Origin: Myxococcaceae bacterium
GTDB lineage: Bacteria; Myxococcota; Myxococcia; Myxococcales; Myxococcaceae
Length of the DNA: 34,488 nucleotides
Assembly (NCBI GenBank): GCA_003818285.1
Contig: RPRB01000032.1
Location: forward strand, 1-34,488
Direction: 5' to 3'
The translations under genes were made by a program, and so were the position numbers. Position 1 is the stretch's first letter; each line of letters begins with the position of its first letter. Under the pieces are notes generated by a model. It was not told the DNA's origin. It did not search any database and saw only the letters and a program-made list of their open reading frames with translations. Shown here in pieces: positions 26,658 through 34,488 of the stretch.

Positions 26658-28327
26658 TGGCCGCGACCCGAGGGATGCGGCTCCGCACGCTCCTGCTCCT
26701 CGCCTTCGCCCTGCTGGCGCTCCTCCCCCTGGCGGTGACGGTGCCGCTCGCCTCGCGACGCATCGAGGAGACGTTCGCCCGCGAGTTGGCCGCCCGCGCC
26801 GACGCGGCCGCGACGCTCGGCTCCACCGAGCTGGACCGGCTCCGGGCCGAGGTGGAGCAGTCGGTGAGCGCCTGCGCCGCGGACCCTCTCACCGAGGCGG
26901 TGGCGCTGCAGCTGGAGTCCGGCCTGCCGCCCGCCGCGGACGCGATGCGCGGCGTGGCCGAGGGACGGCCGCTGACGGTCCTCACCCTCCGCGACGCCTC
27001 GGGAGTGACTCGCTCCAGCGCCTTCCTTCCGGCTCGGGTGGGCGACGTCGAGCCCGGACTCTCCACCGTCCGCACCGGCGAGGCCCCGGTGCTGGTTCCG
27101 GTCGAGGTGCAGAACGCCGAGGGCGTCCAGCTCCGGCCGGCCCTGGTGGCGGCCCGTCCGGTGGAGGCGGCGCGCGGCACGGCCATCCTCGTCGGGGGTC
27201 AGGTGCTCGACGAGGCCTGGGTCTCGCGCCTGGCCCGGCTCACCGCCGCGCGGGTCGAGCTGCAGGGGCCGGGGCTCGCGCCCGCGGCGGCCGGTACCGC
27301 CGAGGGGCGCACCGTGCGGCGCGCCCTCCCCCTCGGGCCCGCGGAGCTGACCCTCGGCGTGGGGAGCGCGGCGGTGGACGAGACGCGGGCCACGCTCCTG
27401 AAGGCGCTCGTCACCGCCGGGGCACTGGGTCTCGGTCTGGCGCTGATTGCCGGCTTCCTCTTCGCCCGGGGCATCACCCGCCCGGTGGAGGCGCTCACCG
27501 AGGGAGTCCGCTCGGTCGCGGGCGGCGCGCTCGACACCCGCGTGCCGGCCACGGGCAGCGGCGAGGTGCGGGTGCTGGTGGACGCCTTCAACCGGATGGC
27601 CGAGGACCTGGGTCACGCCACCCGGGCGCTGCGGGCCGCGGAGCAGGCGGCGGCCTGGGAGGGCGTGGCGCGCAGCCTGGCCCACGAGCTCCGCAATCCT
27701 CTAACCCCGCTCCAGATGTCGCTGGAGACGCTGCTCGCGGCCAGGAAGGCGCGAGACGGGCGCTTCGAGGCGCTGTTCGTCGAGAGCGCGCCAGCGATGC
27801 TCGAGGAGGTGGAGCGGCTGCGGCGCACCATCGACGCCTTCGCCCGCTTCGCCCGGCTCCCCGCGGCGCAGCTCGAGCCACTGGACCTCACCGCCTGGAC
27901 CGAGCAGGCGCTCGGTCTCGCCGGCGCTCGGCCGGGGGTCGCGCTCCGCTGGGAGCCGGGACCTCCGCTCGCCGTCCGGGCGGATCGGGATCAGCTGGCG
28001 CAGCTGCTCCACAACCTCCTCCGGAACGCCGAGGAGGCGATGCCTTCGGGCGGCCAGGTGACGGTGCGGACCCGGGGCGACGCAGACCGGGCGGTGCTGG
28101 AGGTGGAGGACACCGGCCCCGGCATCCCGGCCGACGCCCGGGCCCGGGTACTCGAGCCGGGAGTGACGACCAAGGCCAGCGGCACCGGCCTGGGGCTCGC
28201 GCTGGGAGCGCGCATCGCCCAGGGACACGGGGGCACCCTGGAGGTGGACACGGCGCCCGGCGGTGGCGCGCTGCTGAGGCTCCGGATTCCGCGGGAGGCA
28301 GCGGCGGGGGTGAGGCTCACTCCCTGA
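26657..28327 (+). CDS. Membrane histidine kinase, NtrY-like
   Basis: About 556 residues. Two membrane segments (about 10-30 and 248-270) flank a periplasmic sensor region of roughly 215 residues. A HAMP domain follows (about 270-322; FARGITRPVEALTEGV), then HisKA with AHELRNPLTPLQ (phosphoacceptor His343) and a HATPase domain with N-box LLRNAEEAM, G1 DTGPGIP and G2 GTGLGLALGARI. All kinase motifs are intact. HELRNPLTPLQ is typical of NtrY-type kinases. ATG 26657 shares one base with the stop of the solute-binding-like gene. No response regulator adjoins it. The 3' end overlaps the convergent gene by 11 bases (28317-28327). Confidence 0.93.
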   Translation: MAATRGMRLRTLLLLAFALLALLPLAVTVPLASRRIEETFARELAARADAAATLGSTELDRLRAEVEQSVSACAADPLTEAVALQLESGLPPAADAMRGVAEGRPLTVLTLRDASGVTRSSAFLPARVGDVEPGLSTVRTGEAPVLVPVEVQNAEGVQLRPALVAARPVEAARGTAILVGGQVLDEAWVSRLARLTAARVELQGPGLAPAAAGTAEGRTVRRALPLGPAELTLGVGSAAVDETRATLLKALVTAGALGLGLALIAGFLFARGITRPVEALTEGVRSVAGGALDTRVPATGSGEVRVLVDAFNRMAEDLGHATRALRAAEQAAAWEGVARSLAHELRNPLTPLQMSLETLLAARKARDGRFEALFVESAPAMLEEVERLRRTIDAFARFARLPAAQLEPLDLTAWTEQALGLAGARPGVALRWEPGPPLAVRADRDQLAQLLHNLLRNAEEAMPSGGQVTVRTRGDADRAVLEVEDTGPGIPADARARVLEPGVTTKASGTGLGLALGARIAQGHGGTLEVDTAPGGGALLRLRIPREAAAGVRLTP

Positions 28328-30137
28328 CCGGAGTGGCCTTCAGGGCCGCGCGCCCGTCCTTCACGTAGACCTGGAAGCGAACGGTGCGGCAGCCGTACTT
28401 CTGCACCAGCTGGTCGCGGTTTTTCCGGAGCTTGCCGGCGAACTTCTCGAAGGTGAGGCCGTCGCCGCTCTCGCCGCAGCGCTCGCGCACGGCCAGGAAC
28501 TCGTGGAAGACGTCCTGGAAGTGCACCTCGTCGGGGGGCACCGGCTTGGGGAGCGGCTGGGGCCGCGGGCCCGAGATGCGTGCCGAGGCGAGCAGTTCCG
28601 GCGACGGGTCCGCGACGCGGGTGGCCTCGGGGATGGCGTGGACCGCGGGTGCGAGCGCCGCGGCCGGCGGGAGGTTGAAGTCCGGCAGGTTGGGAATCGG
28701 GTACGCCGTCGTCGGCTGGTGGTCGTAGTCGAGGGGAGCGGGTTCCGGAGGGGGTGCCGGCTTCGGGGCGTGAGGGCGCGGCGGTGTGGCCGGGGATGGC
28801 GAGAGCCGCTGCGAGGGCGGGCGAACCGGCTGCGCCGGCTCGGGCGGCGGGGGCATGGAGTCCAGCAGGGCGGCGAGATCGTCGCGTGGCGCCTCGCGAG
28901 GAGTCCGCGGTCCGGGCAGCCCGTCCAGCGCGCCGTGGGGCTCGGGTTCGTCCCGGGGGCCCACGGCCTCCGGCGGGGGTGGCGGCGGCTCCGCCGGGCG
29001 CGCCGGTCCGTCCTCGAGGTCGATGGCGGTGCGCGAGCGCCCGACGGCCGGAGTGACCTTCTCCAGCGGGCGGGCGCTGGCGTCGGGCGCGCGGAACACC
29101 GGAGGTGGGGAGGTGGGGAGGCCGAACAGGCCGCGACGGCGGCGGGTACCCGGCTCGGTGTCCTCCTGGGGGTGAGCGTGCGGGACGGGCGCGTCCTGCC
29201 CCATCCACACCCACAGCGCGGCCAGTCCGGCGAGAAGGAAGGCCATGGCTCCGAAGCTGAAGCGCTGGGTGTCGGCCAGCGCGGACATGGCAGGCTCGGT
29301 GCTCACCATGGCCAGGACCTCGAGCGGCTGCCCGGGCACGCCGCGCCGCAGCGCGACCCGGAGCGCCGGGTCCGGCCCGCTGGCGAAGAGCGGCAGGCGC
29401 AGGGGACCGAGCGACCCGGCTGGGCCCCGGACCACGACGGCGGGCTTGCCCACCGGCGTCTCGCGGAGGGCCTCGGCGAGGCGAGCCTTCTCCTGCCCAC
29501 CGCTGGCGATCAGCTTTCCTCCCTGGACGAGGCCGAGCGCGGAGAAGCCGGTCTCGAGCGCCACCTGGTCGGCGATGCCCTCGGGAAGGAGCGGCCCGCC
29601 GACGACCAGCATCCCCACCGCGCGGGCCTCCTTGTCCGAGCCGAGGAGCGGAAAGGAGAAGAACAGGTACGGGGTCCCGAAGGCCTCGCGGGTCTGTCCG
29701 TCGCTGCCGGCGCCGGCGACCGCGTCGGCGTCGAGGCCCTTCAGCGAGGGCGCGGGGTCGTCCGTTCCTCTCACGAAGACCGCCCCGTTGTCAGCGCGGA
29801 TGCCGAGCACCAGACCGGGCCGGAGCCCGGTGGAGACCGCGTCGGCGGCGTTGCCGCGCACGTTGCTCAGCCGCTGCGAGGCCAGCTCTGACTTCCCGGC
29901 GCGCAGCGCGTCGGCGGTGACGAAGGCCCCCGGCGAGCTCCCCAGCCGGAGCGCCAGTCCCTGGAGCTCCGCCCGGCGCCCGGCGAGGCGCACCGAGACC
30001 ACGTCCGCCCCGCGCAGGGCGTAGACCGCGGCCTGGTCCACCGCCTTGTCGCTGAGGGACGACGCGGTGAGGGAGAGGTCCGCGAGCCAGAGCGCGAGCG
30101 CCGGCAGCGCGAACAGAAGCAGCTTGATGCGGGACAT
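28317..30137 (-). CDS. MXAN_5187-type membrane protein
   Basis: 606 residues. An N-terminal membrane segment (about 4-25) and a second near 290-312 enclose an extracytoplasmic sensor-like domain (GMLVVGGPLL, LGLVQGGKLIASGG resemble dCache/single-Cache strands). A long Pro/Ala-rich cytoplasmic linker (about 320-530) leads to a compact C-terminal domain (about 535-606) with FHEFLAVRERCGESGDG, LTFEKFAGKLRKNRDQLVQK and FQVYVKDGRAALKATPVR. That C-terminal domain is what I recognise as the MXAN_5187 type, characteristic of myxobacteria; its function is unknown. The ATG has a ribosome binding site GGAAGGGG directly upstream and a good promoter. It converges on the histidine kinase gene with an 11-base overlap. 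Confidence 0.88.
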   Translation of the reverse strand: MSRIKLLLFALPALALWLADLSLTASSLSDKAVDQAAVYALRGADVVSVRLAGRRAELQGLALRLGSSPGAFVTADALRAGKSELASQRLSNVRGNAADAVSTGLRPGLVLGIRADNGAVFVRGTDDPAPSLKGLDADAVAGAGSDGQTREAFGTPYLFFSFPLLGSDKEARAVGMLVVGGPLLPEGIADQVALETGFSALGLVQGGKLIASGGQEKARLAEALRETPVGKPAVVVRGPAGSLGPLRLPLFASGPDPALRVALRRGVPGQPLEVLAMVSTEPAMSALADTQRFSFGAMAFLLAGLAALWVWMGQDAPVPHAHPQEDTEPGTRRRRGLFGLPTSPPPVFRAPDASARPLEKVTPAVGRSRTAIDLEDGPARPAEPPPPPPEAVGPRDEPEPHGALDGLPGPRTPREAPRDDLAALLDSMPPPPEPAQPVRPPSQRLSPSPATPPRPHAPKPAPPPEPAPLDYDHQPTTAYPIPNLPDFNLPPAAALAPAVHAIPEATRVADPSPELLASARISGPRPQPLPKPVPPDEVHFQDVFHEFLAVRERCGESGDGLTFEKFAGKLRKNRDQLVQKYGCRTVRFQVYVKDGRAALKATPVRE

Positions 30138-30168
30138 CCCCTTCCTTTGGGGCCAGTCGGGACAGCCC

Positions 30169-30198
30169 TTTATAGGCCGTGGGCGCGCGGCCCAGCAA
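30169..30198 (-). promoter_or_regulatory. Sigma-70-type promoter of the MXAN_5187-type gene
   Basis: On the minus strand TATAAA (30174-30169; five of six to consensus) lies 18 bases downstream of TTGCTG (30198-30193; three of six). Such an AT-rich hexamer is rare in this DNA. Transcription should begin near 30162, leaving about 25 bases before the ATG at 30137. Confidence 0.6.
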
Positions 30199-30231
30199 GG
30201 GAACGAGGCCGCGACCGCGAGGGGGTGAACC

Positions 30232-30582
30232 TCACTCGGTGGGGAGATCTGCGAGTGAAGGACCGGAGTGGTCGTGACGGCGGTCGAGGTACTTCTTGGC
30301 CGCGCGCTCCACGCGATCGCAGGCGGCGGCGATGGCGCGGTGAATCTCGTCGGACTGCTCGGTGACGTGGAGCGCGGGGTGACCGGGGACGTGCACGGTG
30401 ACCCGTGCCTCCTTGTCCATGCCGCCCTTGTTCTCGCCGGTGGTGTCGACCAGGTGCACCTCGACCTGGACGGCGGGTTCGCGTCCCAGCACCCGATCCA
30501 GCGCGCGGCCCAGATGGACCTCGCAGTACTCGCGGAGCGCGTCGCTGACCGGGATGTGAACGCCTCGTACCAGCACTTGCAT
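30232..30582 (-). CDS. Short ribosome hibernation factor (HPF/RaiA family)
   Basis: 116 residues. QVLVRGVHIPVSDALREYCE is the standard start of the S30AE fold, followed by strands VQVEVHLVDTTG and ARVTVHVPG and the helix SDEIHRAIAAACDRVERAAKKYLDR. Only the S30AE domain is present, so it is a short HPF/RaiA type without the C-terminal dimerisation domain of long HPF. Such proteins bind the 30S decoding region in slow growth and silence ribosomes. AGGAGG lies 8 bases before the ATG. It is divergent from the DUF2007 gene (46-base gap). Confidence 0.92.
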   Translation of the reverse strand: MQVLVRGVHIPVSDALREYCEVHLGRALDRVLGREPAVQVEVHLVDTTGENKGGMDKEARVTVHVPGHPALHVTEQSDEIHRAIAAACDRVERAAKKYLDRRHDHSGPSLADLPTE

Positions 30583-30628
30583 CGGAGCAGCCTCCTTGGG
30601 GCTTCCTGTTTGTTATGGTGCCTGGGCC

Positions 30629-30949
30629 ATGGAACGCAACCCCGAGTCGGAGCGATTCGTCCAGGTGGCCCAGGCGGAGGACCCGTTCACTGCCGATGCC
30701 CTGGAGGCGGTTCTGCGGAAGGCGGGGATGGCGGTGCTGCGCACGGACCACCCCGGTGGCTCCGGGGTGGAGGCGCTGGGCTCCGGCTGGGCGCTGCCGT
30801 GGTTCGAGCTGAGCGTGCTGGAGGAGCACGTGGCGCGCGCCCGCGAGCTGGTGGAAGCCGAGCGGCTTCGGCTGGCGGAGGAAGCGCCCGAGGCCGAGCG
30901 CGCGGCCGAGGAGGAGGAGCGCGAGTCAGAGACGGCCAAGCCGTCCTGA
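30629..30949 (+). CDS. DUF2007 domain protein
   Basis: 106 residues. FVQVAQAEDPFTADALEAVL followed by RKAGMAVLRTDHPGG and WFELSVLEEHVARARELVE reproduces the DUF2007 pattern: a strand, a helix that picks a 'leaf' from another subunit, and a terminal helix. The C-terminal 25 residues are Glu-rich and probably disordered. DUF2007 proteins are small cytosolic proteins thought to be signalling-related; no reaction is known. Start ATG 30629 is chosen because it begins directly at the domain; the frame is open to 30596. Converges on the DUF1460 gene (16-base gap). Confidence 0.85.
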   Translation: MERNPESERFVQVAQAEDPFTADALEAVLRKAGMAVLRTDHPGGSGVEALGSGWALPWFELSVLEEHVARARELVEAERLRLAEEAPEAERAAEEEERESETAKPS

Positions 30950-30965
30950 CGACCGCTGCCGGCGC

Positions 30966-31829
30966 TCAGCGGGTGGTGCTCGACACCGCGTCGGCGGCGG
31001 GACGCGGATCGCGGATCTCCCAGAGCGACACGCCCTGAATCCTCCAGGCGTAGCGAGCGTGGCGGGCGAGCAGGTGTGAGAGCTCCTCGTCCACCACCCC
31101 GTCCTTCCAGCCGCGGGTCGCGTGTCGGAGGTAGGTGTGCCCGCTCCGCTGGACGACGAACCCGAGGTGGCTGACGCGGGTGATTCGCCAGGGAGCGTCC
31201 TCGCGGACGACGAGAAGGAGCGTGCCCGAGGGCCACCGGGCGGCACGGGCGGCGACCTGGTCCACCGGCAGGACCGAGAGGGGAAAGCGTCCGGTGCGAC
31301 GCTCTTCGGAGGGAAGCGCCAGCGCCCGGGCGGTGCGGGAGGCCCAGGCCTCGGCGCCGATGACCTTGCCGTCCTGGACGACGCCATCGCCACCGAGCTG
31401 CGCGGTGACGTCGCGCACCATGCCCTTGGAGGCATTGGACGGGAGCCACTCGGCCTCCATGAGGTGGTTGCGCCCGGCGTAGTCCGGCCGGCCCCGGTAG
31501 CGAATGGAGTCGAGCACGTGCACCACGTCCTCGACCGAGCTGGAGAGAGCCAGCGCCATCACCGTCTCGACGAAGGTGAGGCAGTCCACCCGGTCCAGCC
31601 GGAGGCGCGGGTCGGGGTCCTGGCCCTCCCCTTCCCCCAGCGGCGAGTGCGCGTAGGGGATTCCGCGGAGCTGCTCGGAGAGCCCGAGGAGCCGCACGTC
31701 GAGCGAGCCGCCACGGACCGAGGCCAGCAGCGCCTCAAGCCGCGCATCGTCCGCTCCCGGGTGCGGAGGCGGGACGAGGAGGACGAGACCGAGGGCGGCG
31801 CCGAGGAGCACGGGGAACCCGGGCATCAT
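30966..31829 (-). CDS. DUF1460 putative N-acetylmuramoyl-L-alanine amidase (NlpC/P60-like fold)
   Basis: About 287 residues. A hydrophobic N-terminus (MMPGFPVLLGAALGLVLLVPPP) looks like a signal peptide. DCLTFVE carries the nucleophile cysteine (Cys83) in the DUF1460 pattern, and the later SHLGFVVQRSG supplies the histidine (His221); DYAGRNHLMEAEWL between them is also typical. DUF1460 enzymes are cysteine peptidases/amidases acting on cell-wall peptides, so a periplasmic role in peptidoglycan turnover is likely. Start: two adjacent ATGs (31824-31829) begin the signal; GTG 31850 is in frame and cannot be excluded. It is 52 bases downstream of the decarboxylase gene on the same strand. Confidence 0.85.
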   Translation of the reverse strand: MMPGFPVLLGAALGLVLLVPPPHPGADDARLEALLASVRGGSLDVRLLGLSEQLRGIPYAHSPLGEGEGQDPDPRLRLDRVDCLTFVETVMALALSSSVEDVVHVLDSIRYRGRPDYAGRNHLMEAEWLPSNASKGMVRDVTAQLGGDGVVQDGKVIGAEAWASRTARALALPSEERRTGRFPLSVLPVDQVAARAARWPSGTLLLVVREDAPWRITRVSHLGFVVQRSGHTYLRHATRGWKDGVVDEELSHLLARHARYAWRIQGVSLWEIRDPRPAADAVSSTTR

Positions 31830-31881
31830 CGTCCCCGGGCGGGTGGCCACTGTCCAATGTGGGATGAAGGAGGCGTCCCCC

Positions 31882-33309
31882 TCAGCGCCGGGCGGCGAGC
31901 GTGGCTGCGGTGTCGCGGAGCCGGGCCCAGAGCGCGGTCACGTCCCCGGCGGTGGTGCCGGTGGCCCCGATGGAGACCCGGAGAATCTGGGCGCCCTTCA
32001 CCACCGCCGGGGTGAGGTAGGCCTTCCCCGAGGCGTTGATGGCGCGGGCCAGCGCAAGGTTGTGCGCGTCGAGCGCGGCCGCTTCCAGGCCCGAAGGGCT
32101 GTGGCGGAAGGCGACCGTCTGCAGGGGGACGGGCGCGAGCCGCTCCCAGCCGGGCGTGGCGTCGATCTGCTCCGCGAGCCAGCGGGCGAGCGCGAGGTGG
32201 CGGCGGACCTCGGCGCGGATGCCCTCCACGCCGAGTGCGGAGAGGACGAACCACACCTTGAGGGAACGGAAGCGGCGGCCGAGGGCGATGCCCCAGTCAC
32301 GGTAGTTCTTCACCGCGCCGTCCTGCGCGGTGCGGAGGTAGCTCGGGTCGGTGGCCATGACCCGCACCAGGTGGTCGGGATCGCGCACGTGGTAGGCGGT
32401 GCAGTCGAAGCCGATGCCGAGCCACTTGTGGGGATTCCACACCACCGAGTCGGCCTGCTCGACCCCTTCCCACATCCAGCGCAGCTCGGGGCAGGCCATG
32501 GCGGTGCCGGCCATGGCAGCGTCGACGTGCAGCCACGCGCCGTGTGCGCGGGCAATCTCGCCGATGCGGGCCACCGGGTCGATGGCGGTGGTGCCGGTGC
32601 TGCCCACCGTGGCAACGATGGCGCAGGGTCGGCGGCCGGCCTCCACGTCGGTCCGGAGCGCCTCCTCGAGCGCGTCGGGCCGGAGGGCATGCGCGTCGTC
32701 GGTCGGCAAGAGGCGGAGGTTGTCCCGGCCGAGGCCGGCGAGGAGCGCCGCCTTCTCGACAGAGCTGTGCGCCATCTCCGAGGCGTAAACGGTGAGCGGC
32801 GCGGTCTCCCCCTGCAGCCCGCCGCGTCCCTGGCCGTGACCGGTGGTGCGCTCGCGCGCGCACAGGAGGGCGACCAGGGTGGCGGTGCTGGCGGTGTCCT
32901 GGATGACGCCGGAGAAGGTGGGCGGGAGGCCGACGAGCTGGCGCAGCCACTCCATCGCCACCTCCTCGAGCTCGGTGGCCGCGGGGCTCGTCTGCCAGCT
33001 CATGCCCTGGACGCCGAGGCCGGCGGCGACCAGGTCGGCCAGGACCGAGGGCAGCGCGGAGTTCGACGGGAAGTAGGCAAAGAACCCGGGGTGGTTCCAG
33101 TGGGTGATGCCGGGAAGGACGGCGGCGTCGAGCTGCGGGAGGAGGCCCTCCAGGGGAACGCCATGCTCGGGTGGAGCGGAAGCGAAGTGGCGGCGGACGT
33201 CGCCCGGCTGGGCCGGGCTCATGACGGGCAGGTCGGGCAGGCGTTCCCGGTAGGCGGCCACCCACTCGATCAGCTGGTGTCCAAGTGCGCGGAACTCGTC
33301 GGGTGTCAT
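31882..33309 (-). CDS. Pyridoxal-phosphate-dependent aromatic amino acid decarboxylase-like (group II)
   Basis: 475 residues, the usual length of the aromatic-L-amino-acid decarboxylase/Tyr decarboxylase family. N-terminal THWNHPGFFAYFPSNSA is the family signature, followed by GVIQDTASTATLVALLCARE, AHSSVEKAALLAGLG, GTTAIDPV and HVDAAMAG. The PLP Schiff-base lysine is Lys295 in WNPHKWLGIGFDC. It should decarboxylate an L-amino acid such as Tyr, Phe, Trp or DOPA; which one is not readable. No signal peptide. Start ATG 33309 matches the family N-terminus; no strong ribosome binding site. It is divergent from the Rof-like gene, 63 bases away. Confidence 0.93.
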   Translation of the reverse strand: MTPDEFRALGHQLIEWVAAYRERLPDLPVMSPAQPGDVRRHFASAPPEHGVPLEGLLPQLDAAVLPGITHWNHPGFFAYFPSNSALPSVLADLVAAGLGVQGMSWQTSPAATELEEVAMEWLRQLVGLPPTFSGVIQDTASTATLVALLCARERTTGHGQGRGGLQGETAPLTVYASEMAHSSVEKAALLAGLGRDNLRLLPTDDAHALRPDALEEALRTDVEAGRRPCAIVATVGSTGTTAIDPVARIGEIARAHGAWLHVDAAMAGTAMACPELRWMWEGVEQADSVVWNPHKWLGIGFDCTAYHVRDPDHLVRVMATDPSYLRTAQDGAVKNYRDWGIALGRRFRSLKVWFVLSALGVEGIRAEVRRHLALARWLAEQIDATPGWERLAPVPLQTVAFRHSPSGLEAAALDAHNLALARAINASGKAYLTPAVVKGAQILRVSIGATGTTAGDVTALWARLRDTAATLAARR

Positions 33310-33372
33310 CGGAGCCGCGACGGTACACCTTGCCCCGCGGCGCCGAGAGGTCGATGTTCGCGAGCGGAAGAC

Positions 33373-33630
33373 ATGAGCCGGCTCGAACAGGACCAGGTGG
33401 GCAGCTGCAGCTTCGTGGACGTGCTCGAGGAGGCGGTGCTGGTGAAGCGCCCGGTGGCGATCGAGCTGCGCGACGGCACGACGTTCATCGACCAGGTCAC
33501 GGACGTGACCACCGAGTCGGGGCAGGACTTCGCGGTGTTCCGGAGCCACGCCCGGGTGCCGGTCAAGGAGATCGCCGCGGCCACCCGCGGCGAGCCACCC
33601 CGCCGGCCAAGCCCACCCGACGCCCCCTGA
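33373..33630 (+). CDS. Small Rof-like (YaeO, Rho-binding antiterminator-type) protein
   Basis: 85 residues. SCSFVDVLEEAVLVKRPVAI then ELRDGTTFIDQVTDVTTESG and ARVPVKEIAAATR resemble Rof/YaeO: a cysteine near the start, DxLE, a central LxDG turn, and a final strand with hydrophobic Ile. Rof proteins bind Rho and block its RNA entry. The similarity is a pattern by eye on a short protein, so this is a cautious call; an Sm-like fold would be the neutral version. The C-terminal 15 residues are Pro-rich. ATG 33373 has GCGGAAG upstream. It is divergent from the decarboxylase. Confidence 0.55.
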   Translation: MSRLEQDQVGSCSFVDVLEEAVLVKRPVAIELRDGTTFIDQVTDVTTESGQDFAVFRSHARVPVKEIAAATRGEPPRRPSPPDAP

Positions 33631-33632
33631 CA

Positions 33633-33677
33633 GGGGCTCGGTGAGGGCTCTGCCCCCCAGCCCCGAAGGGCCCGGGG
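33633..33677 (+). terminator. Nested GC hairpins after the Rof-like gene
   Basis: GGGGCT (33633-33638) pairs with AGCCCC (33659-33664), enclosing GGGC-TCT-GCCC (33645-33655). An alternative stem CCCCG/CGGGG (33661-33665, 33673-33677) overlaps it. It lies between the Rof-like stop and the next gene start. No T-run follows. Confidence 0.4.
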
Positions 33678-33727
33678 TGCCCGCCGTTGCAGGCTGAGGG
33701 GCGCGTCTGCTAGCCCGTCGGGCACCG

Positions 33728-34488
33728 ATGGCGCGCTTCGAGGTCTTCATTCCCGCCGCGGAGCCCGGCAGCTTCGACGTCACGCTCCGCGTGGACGCAG
33801 CGAACTGGATTCAGGCCCTGAAGGCGGGCTTCCACCGTCTCGGCGAGCAGGGGCTCTTCCCGCACAACGTGATGGTGGACGTGCAGGACGACGGCTCGGT
33901 CCACGTCACCGACACGAGCAGCACGCGGGTGTTCCGCATCCGGGAGATGTCCGAGGCGGAGATCGCTGCATCCAAGGTGAAGCCCCGGCCGACGCCGATC
34001 GGCACGCCGGTGCCTCTGGCCGAGCCAGTGGTCCCCCCGCCGACCCCGGCAATGGTGGACCCGGTGAGCCAGACGCTGGGCCCGGAACCGCCGCTGGTGG
34101 GCGTGGCGCGCCAGGTGAGGGACCCGCACCGGACGAGCGGGATGGACGTGCCGCCCGGAGGCTTCGAGGCCACGGTGGTGCGGCCACCGGACCGGCCGAC
34201 GTCGCCGATGGCCCCGCGCCAGACGCCGATGAGCACCCCGCGGGTCATCCTGCCGCCGACCGACGAGCTGGTGACCACGCCGAAGCCGCCCCAGGGACCC
34301 ATCGGGCGCCGGAAGCTGGCCCGCACGCCCGCGGCGCAGATGGAGGACGTGCTGGCCGACGTGTTCGAGCGGGTGCAGGGCGTCTATCAGCGGCGCGACG
34401 CCGCGGACGGGCTCGGCTACCTGCTCGATCTCGCCATGGAGAAGATCCCGGCCGAGGCGGGGAGCGTGTTCTCGAGCGAGCTGGTCTC
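33728..34488 (+). CDS. GAF-domain protein, N-terminal part (cut by window end)
   Basis: 253 codons are visible and the frame is still open at the window end. Residues 1-85 form a small folded domain (MARFEVFIPAAEPGSFDVTL, HNVMVDVQDDGSVHVTD). A Pro/Thr-rich linker (about 86-195) follows, and from about 205 a helix-rich segment (MEDVLADVFERVQGVYQRRD, then LGYLLDLAMEKIPAEAGSVF) matches the entry to a GAF domain. It is probably a cytosolic signalling or scaffold protein. No ribosome binding site stands out; ATG 33728 begins the first domain. The function is unknown. Confidence 0.75.
   Translation, partial: MARFEVFIPAAEPGSFDVTLRVDAANWIQALKAGFHRLGEQGLFPHNVMVDVQDDGSVHVTDTSSTRVFRIREMSEAEIAASKVKPRPTPIGTPVPLAEPVVPPPTPAMVDPVSQTLGPEPPLVGVARQVRDPHRTSGMDVPPGGFEATVVRPPDRPTSPMAPRQTPMSTPRVILPPTDELVTTPKPPQGPIGRRKLARTPAAQMEDVLADVFERVQGVYQRRDAADGLGYLLDLAMEKIPAEAGSVFSSELV

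Noticed and set aside
26657-28327. Complete Ntr operon (NtrY plus NtrX)
   Set aside because: No response regulator follows; the next gene is convergent and belongs to the MXAN_5187-type family.

Overview
This is very GC-rich DNA (roughly 70% or more by eye) with dense genes on both strands, strong G/C third-position bias and long stop-free antisense frames. The gene set points to a myxobacterium (phylum Myxococcota). The clearest marker is the gene at 28317-30137, whose C-terminal domain I recognise as the MXAN_5187 type. Two sigma-54 activators, a soluble eukaryote-like Ser/Thr kinase, a membrane MutS-like ATPase and a Pal lipoprotein with cysteine-rich repeats fit this. I cannot name a genus from sequence alone. 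I see no tRNA, rRNA, CRISPR array, insertion sequence or prophage.

Layout: 1-1160 holds the tail of a META-like protein and a D-amino-acid oxidase-like flavoprotein. 1189-5295 (minus) is a tightly overlapping set: SsnA-like amidohydrolase lacking most catalytic residues, RlmI-like methyltransferase without a PUA domain, Ser/Thr kinase with a ribbon-helix-helix-like tail, and truA. 5370-12429 (plus) holds a histidine kinase/NtrC-type regulator pair, a Crp/Fnr regulator with a structured promoter region, a membrane MutS-like ATPase and an M1 aminopeptidase. 12473-17029 (minus) holds a small unknown gene, a solitary beta-class DNA adenine methyltransferase, a long perfect palindrome, DUF1385, rpmE, and a pal-cpoB pair. 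17186-18658 is an orphan NtrC-type regulator. 18687-20358 (minus) holds a lipoprotein and exonuclease III. 20542-21462 is a TPR lipoprotein behind a sigma-54-type promoter candidate, closed by a large hairpin.

21566-28327 (plus) is the most interesting stretch. Four genes overlap at every junction: a class A penicillin-binding protein, an FG-GAP-like protein, a degenerate family-5 solute-binding-like protein, and an NtrY-like membrane histidine kinase. There is no transporter and no response regulator in the operon. An envelope-sensing module tied to peptidoglycan synthesis is a reasonable but unproven reading. The orphan NtrC-type regulator 8 kb upstream is a candidate partner.

28317-34488 holds the MXAN_5187-type membrane protein, a short ribosome hibernation factor, a DUF2007 protein, a DUF1460 putative cell-wall amidase, an aromatic amino acid decarboxylase-like enzyme, a small Rof-like protein and the start of a GAF-domain protein cut by the window edge. 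No stretch over 300 bases lacks a gene; the longest gap is 13791-14071 and holds the palindrome.
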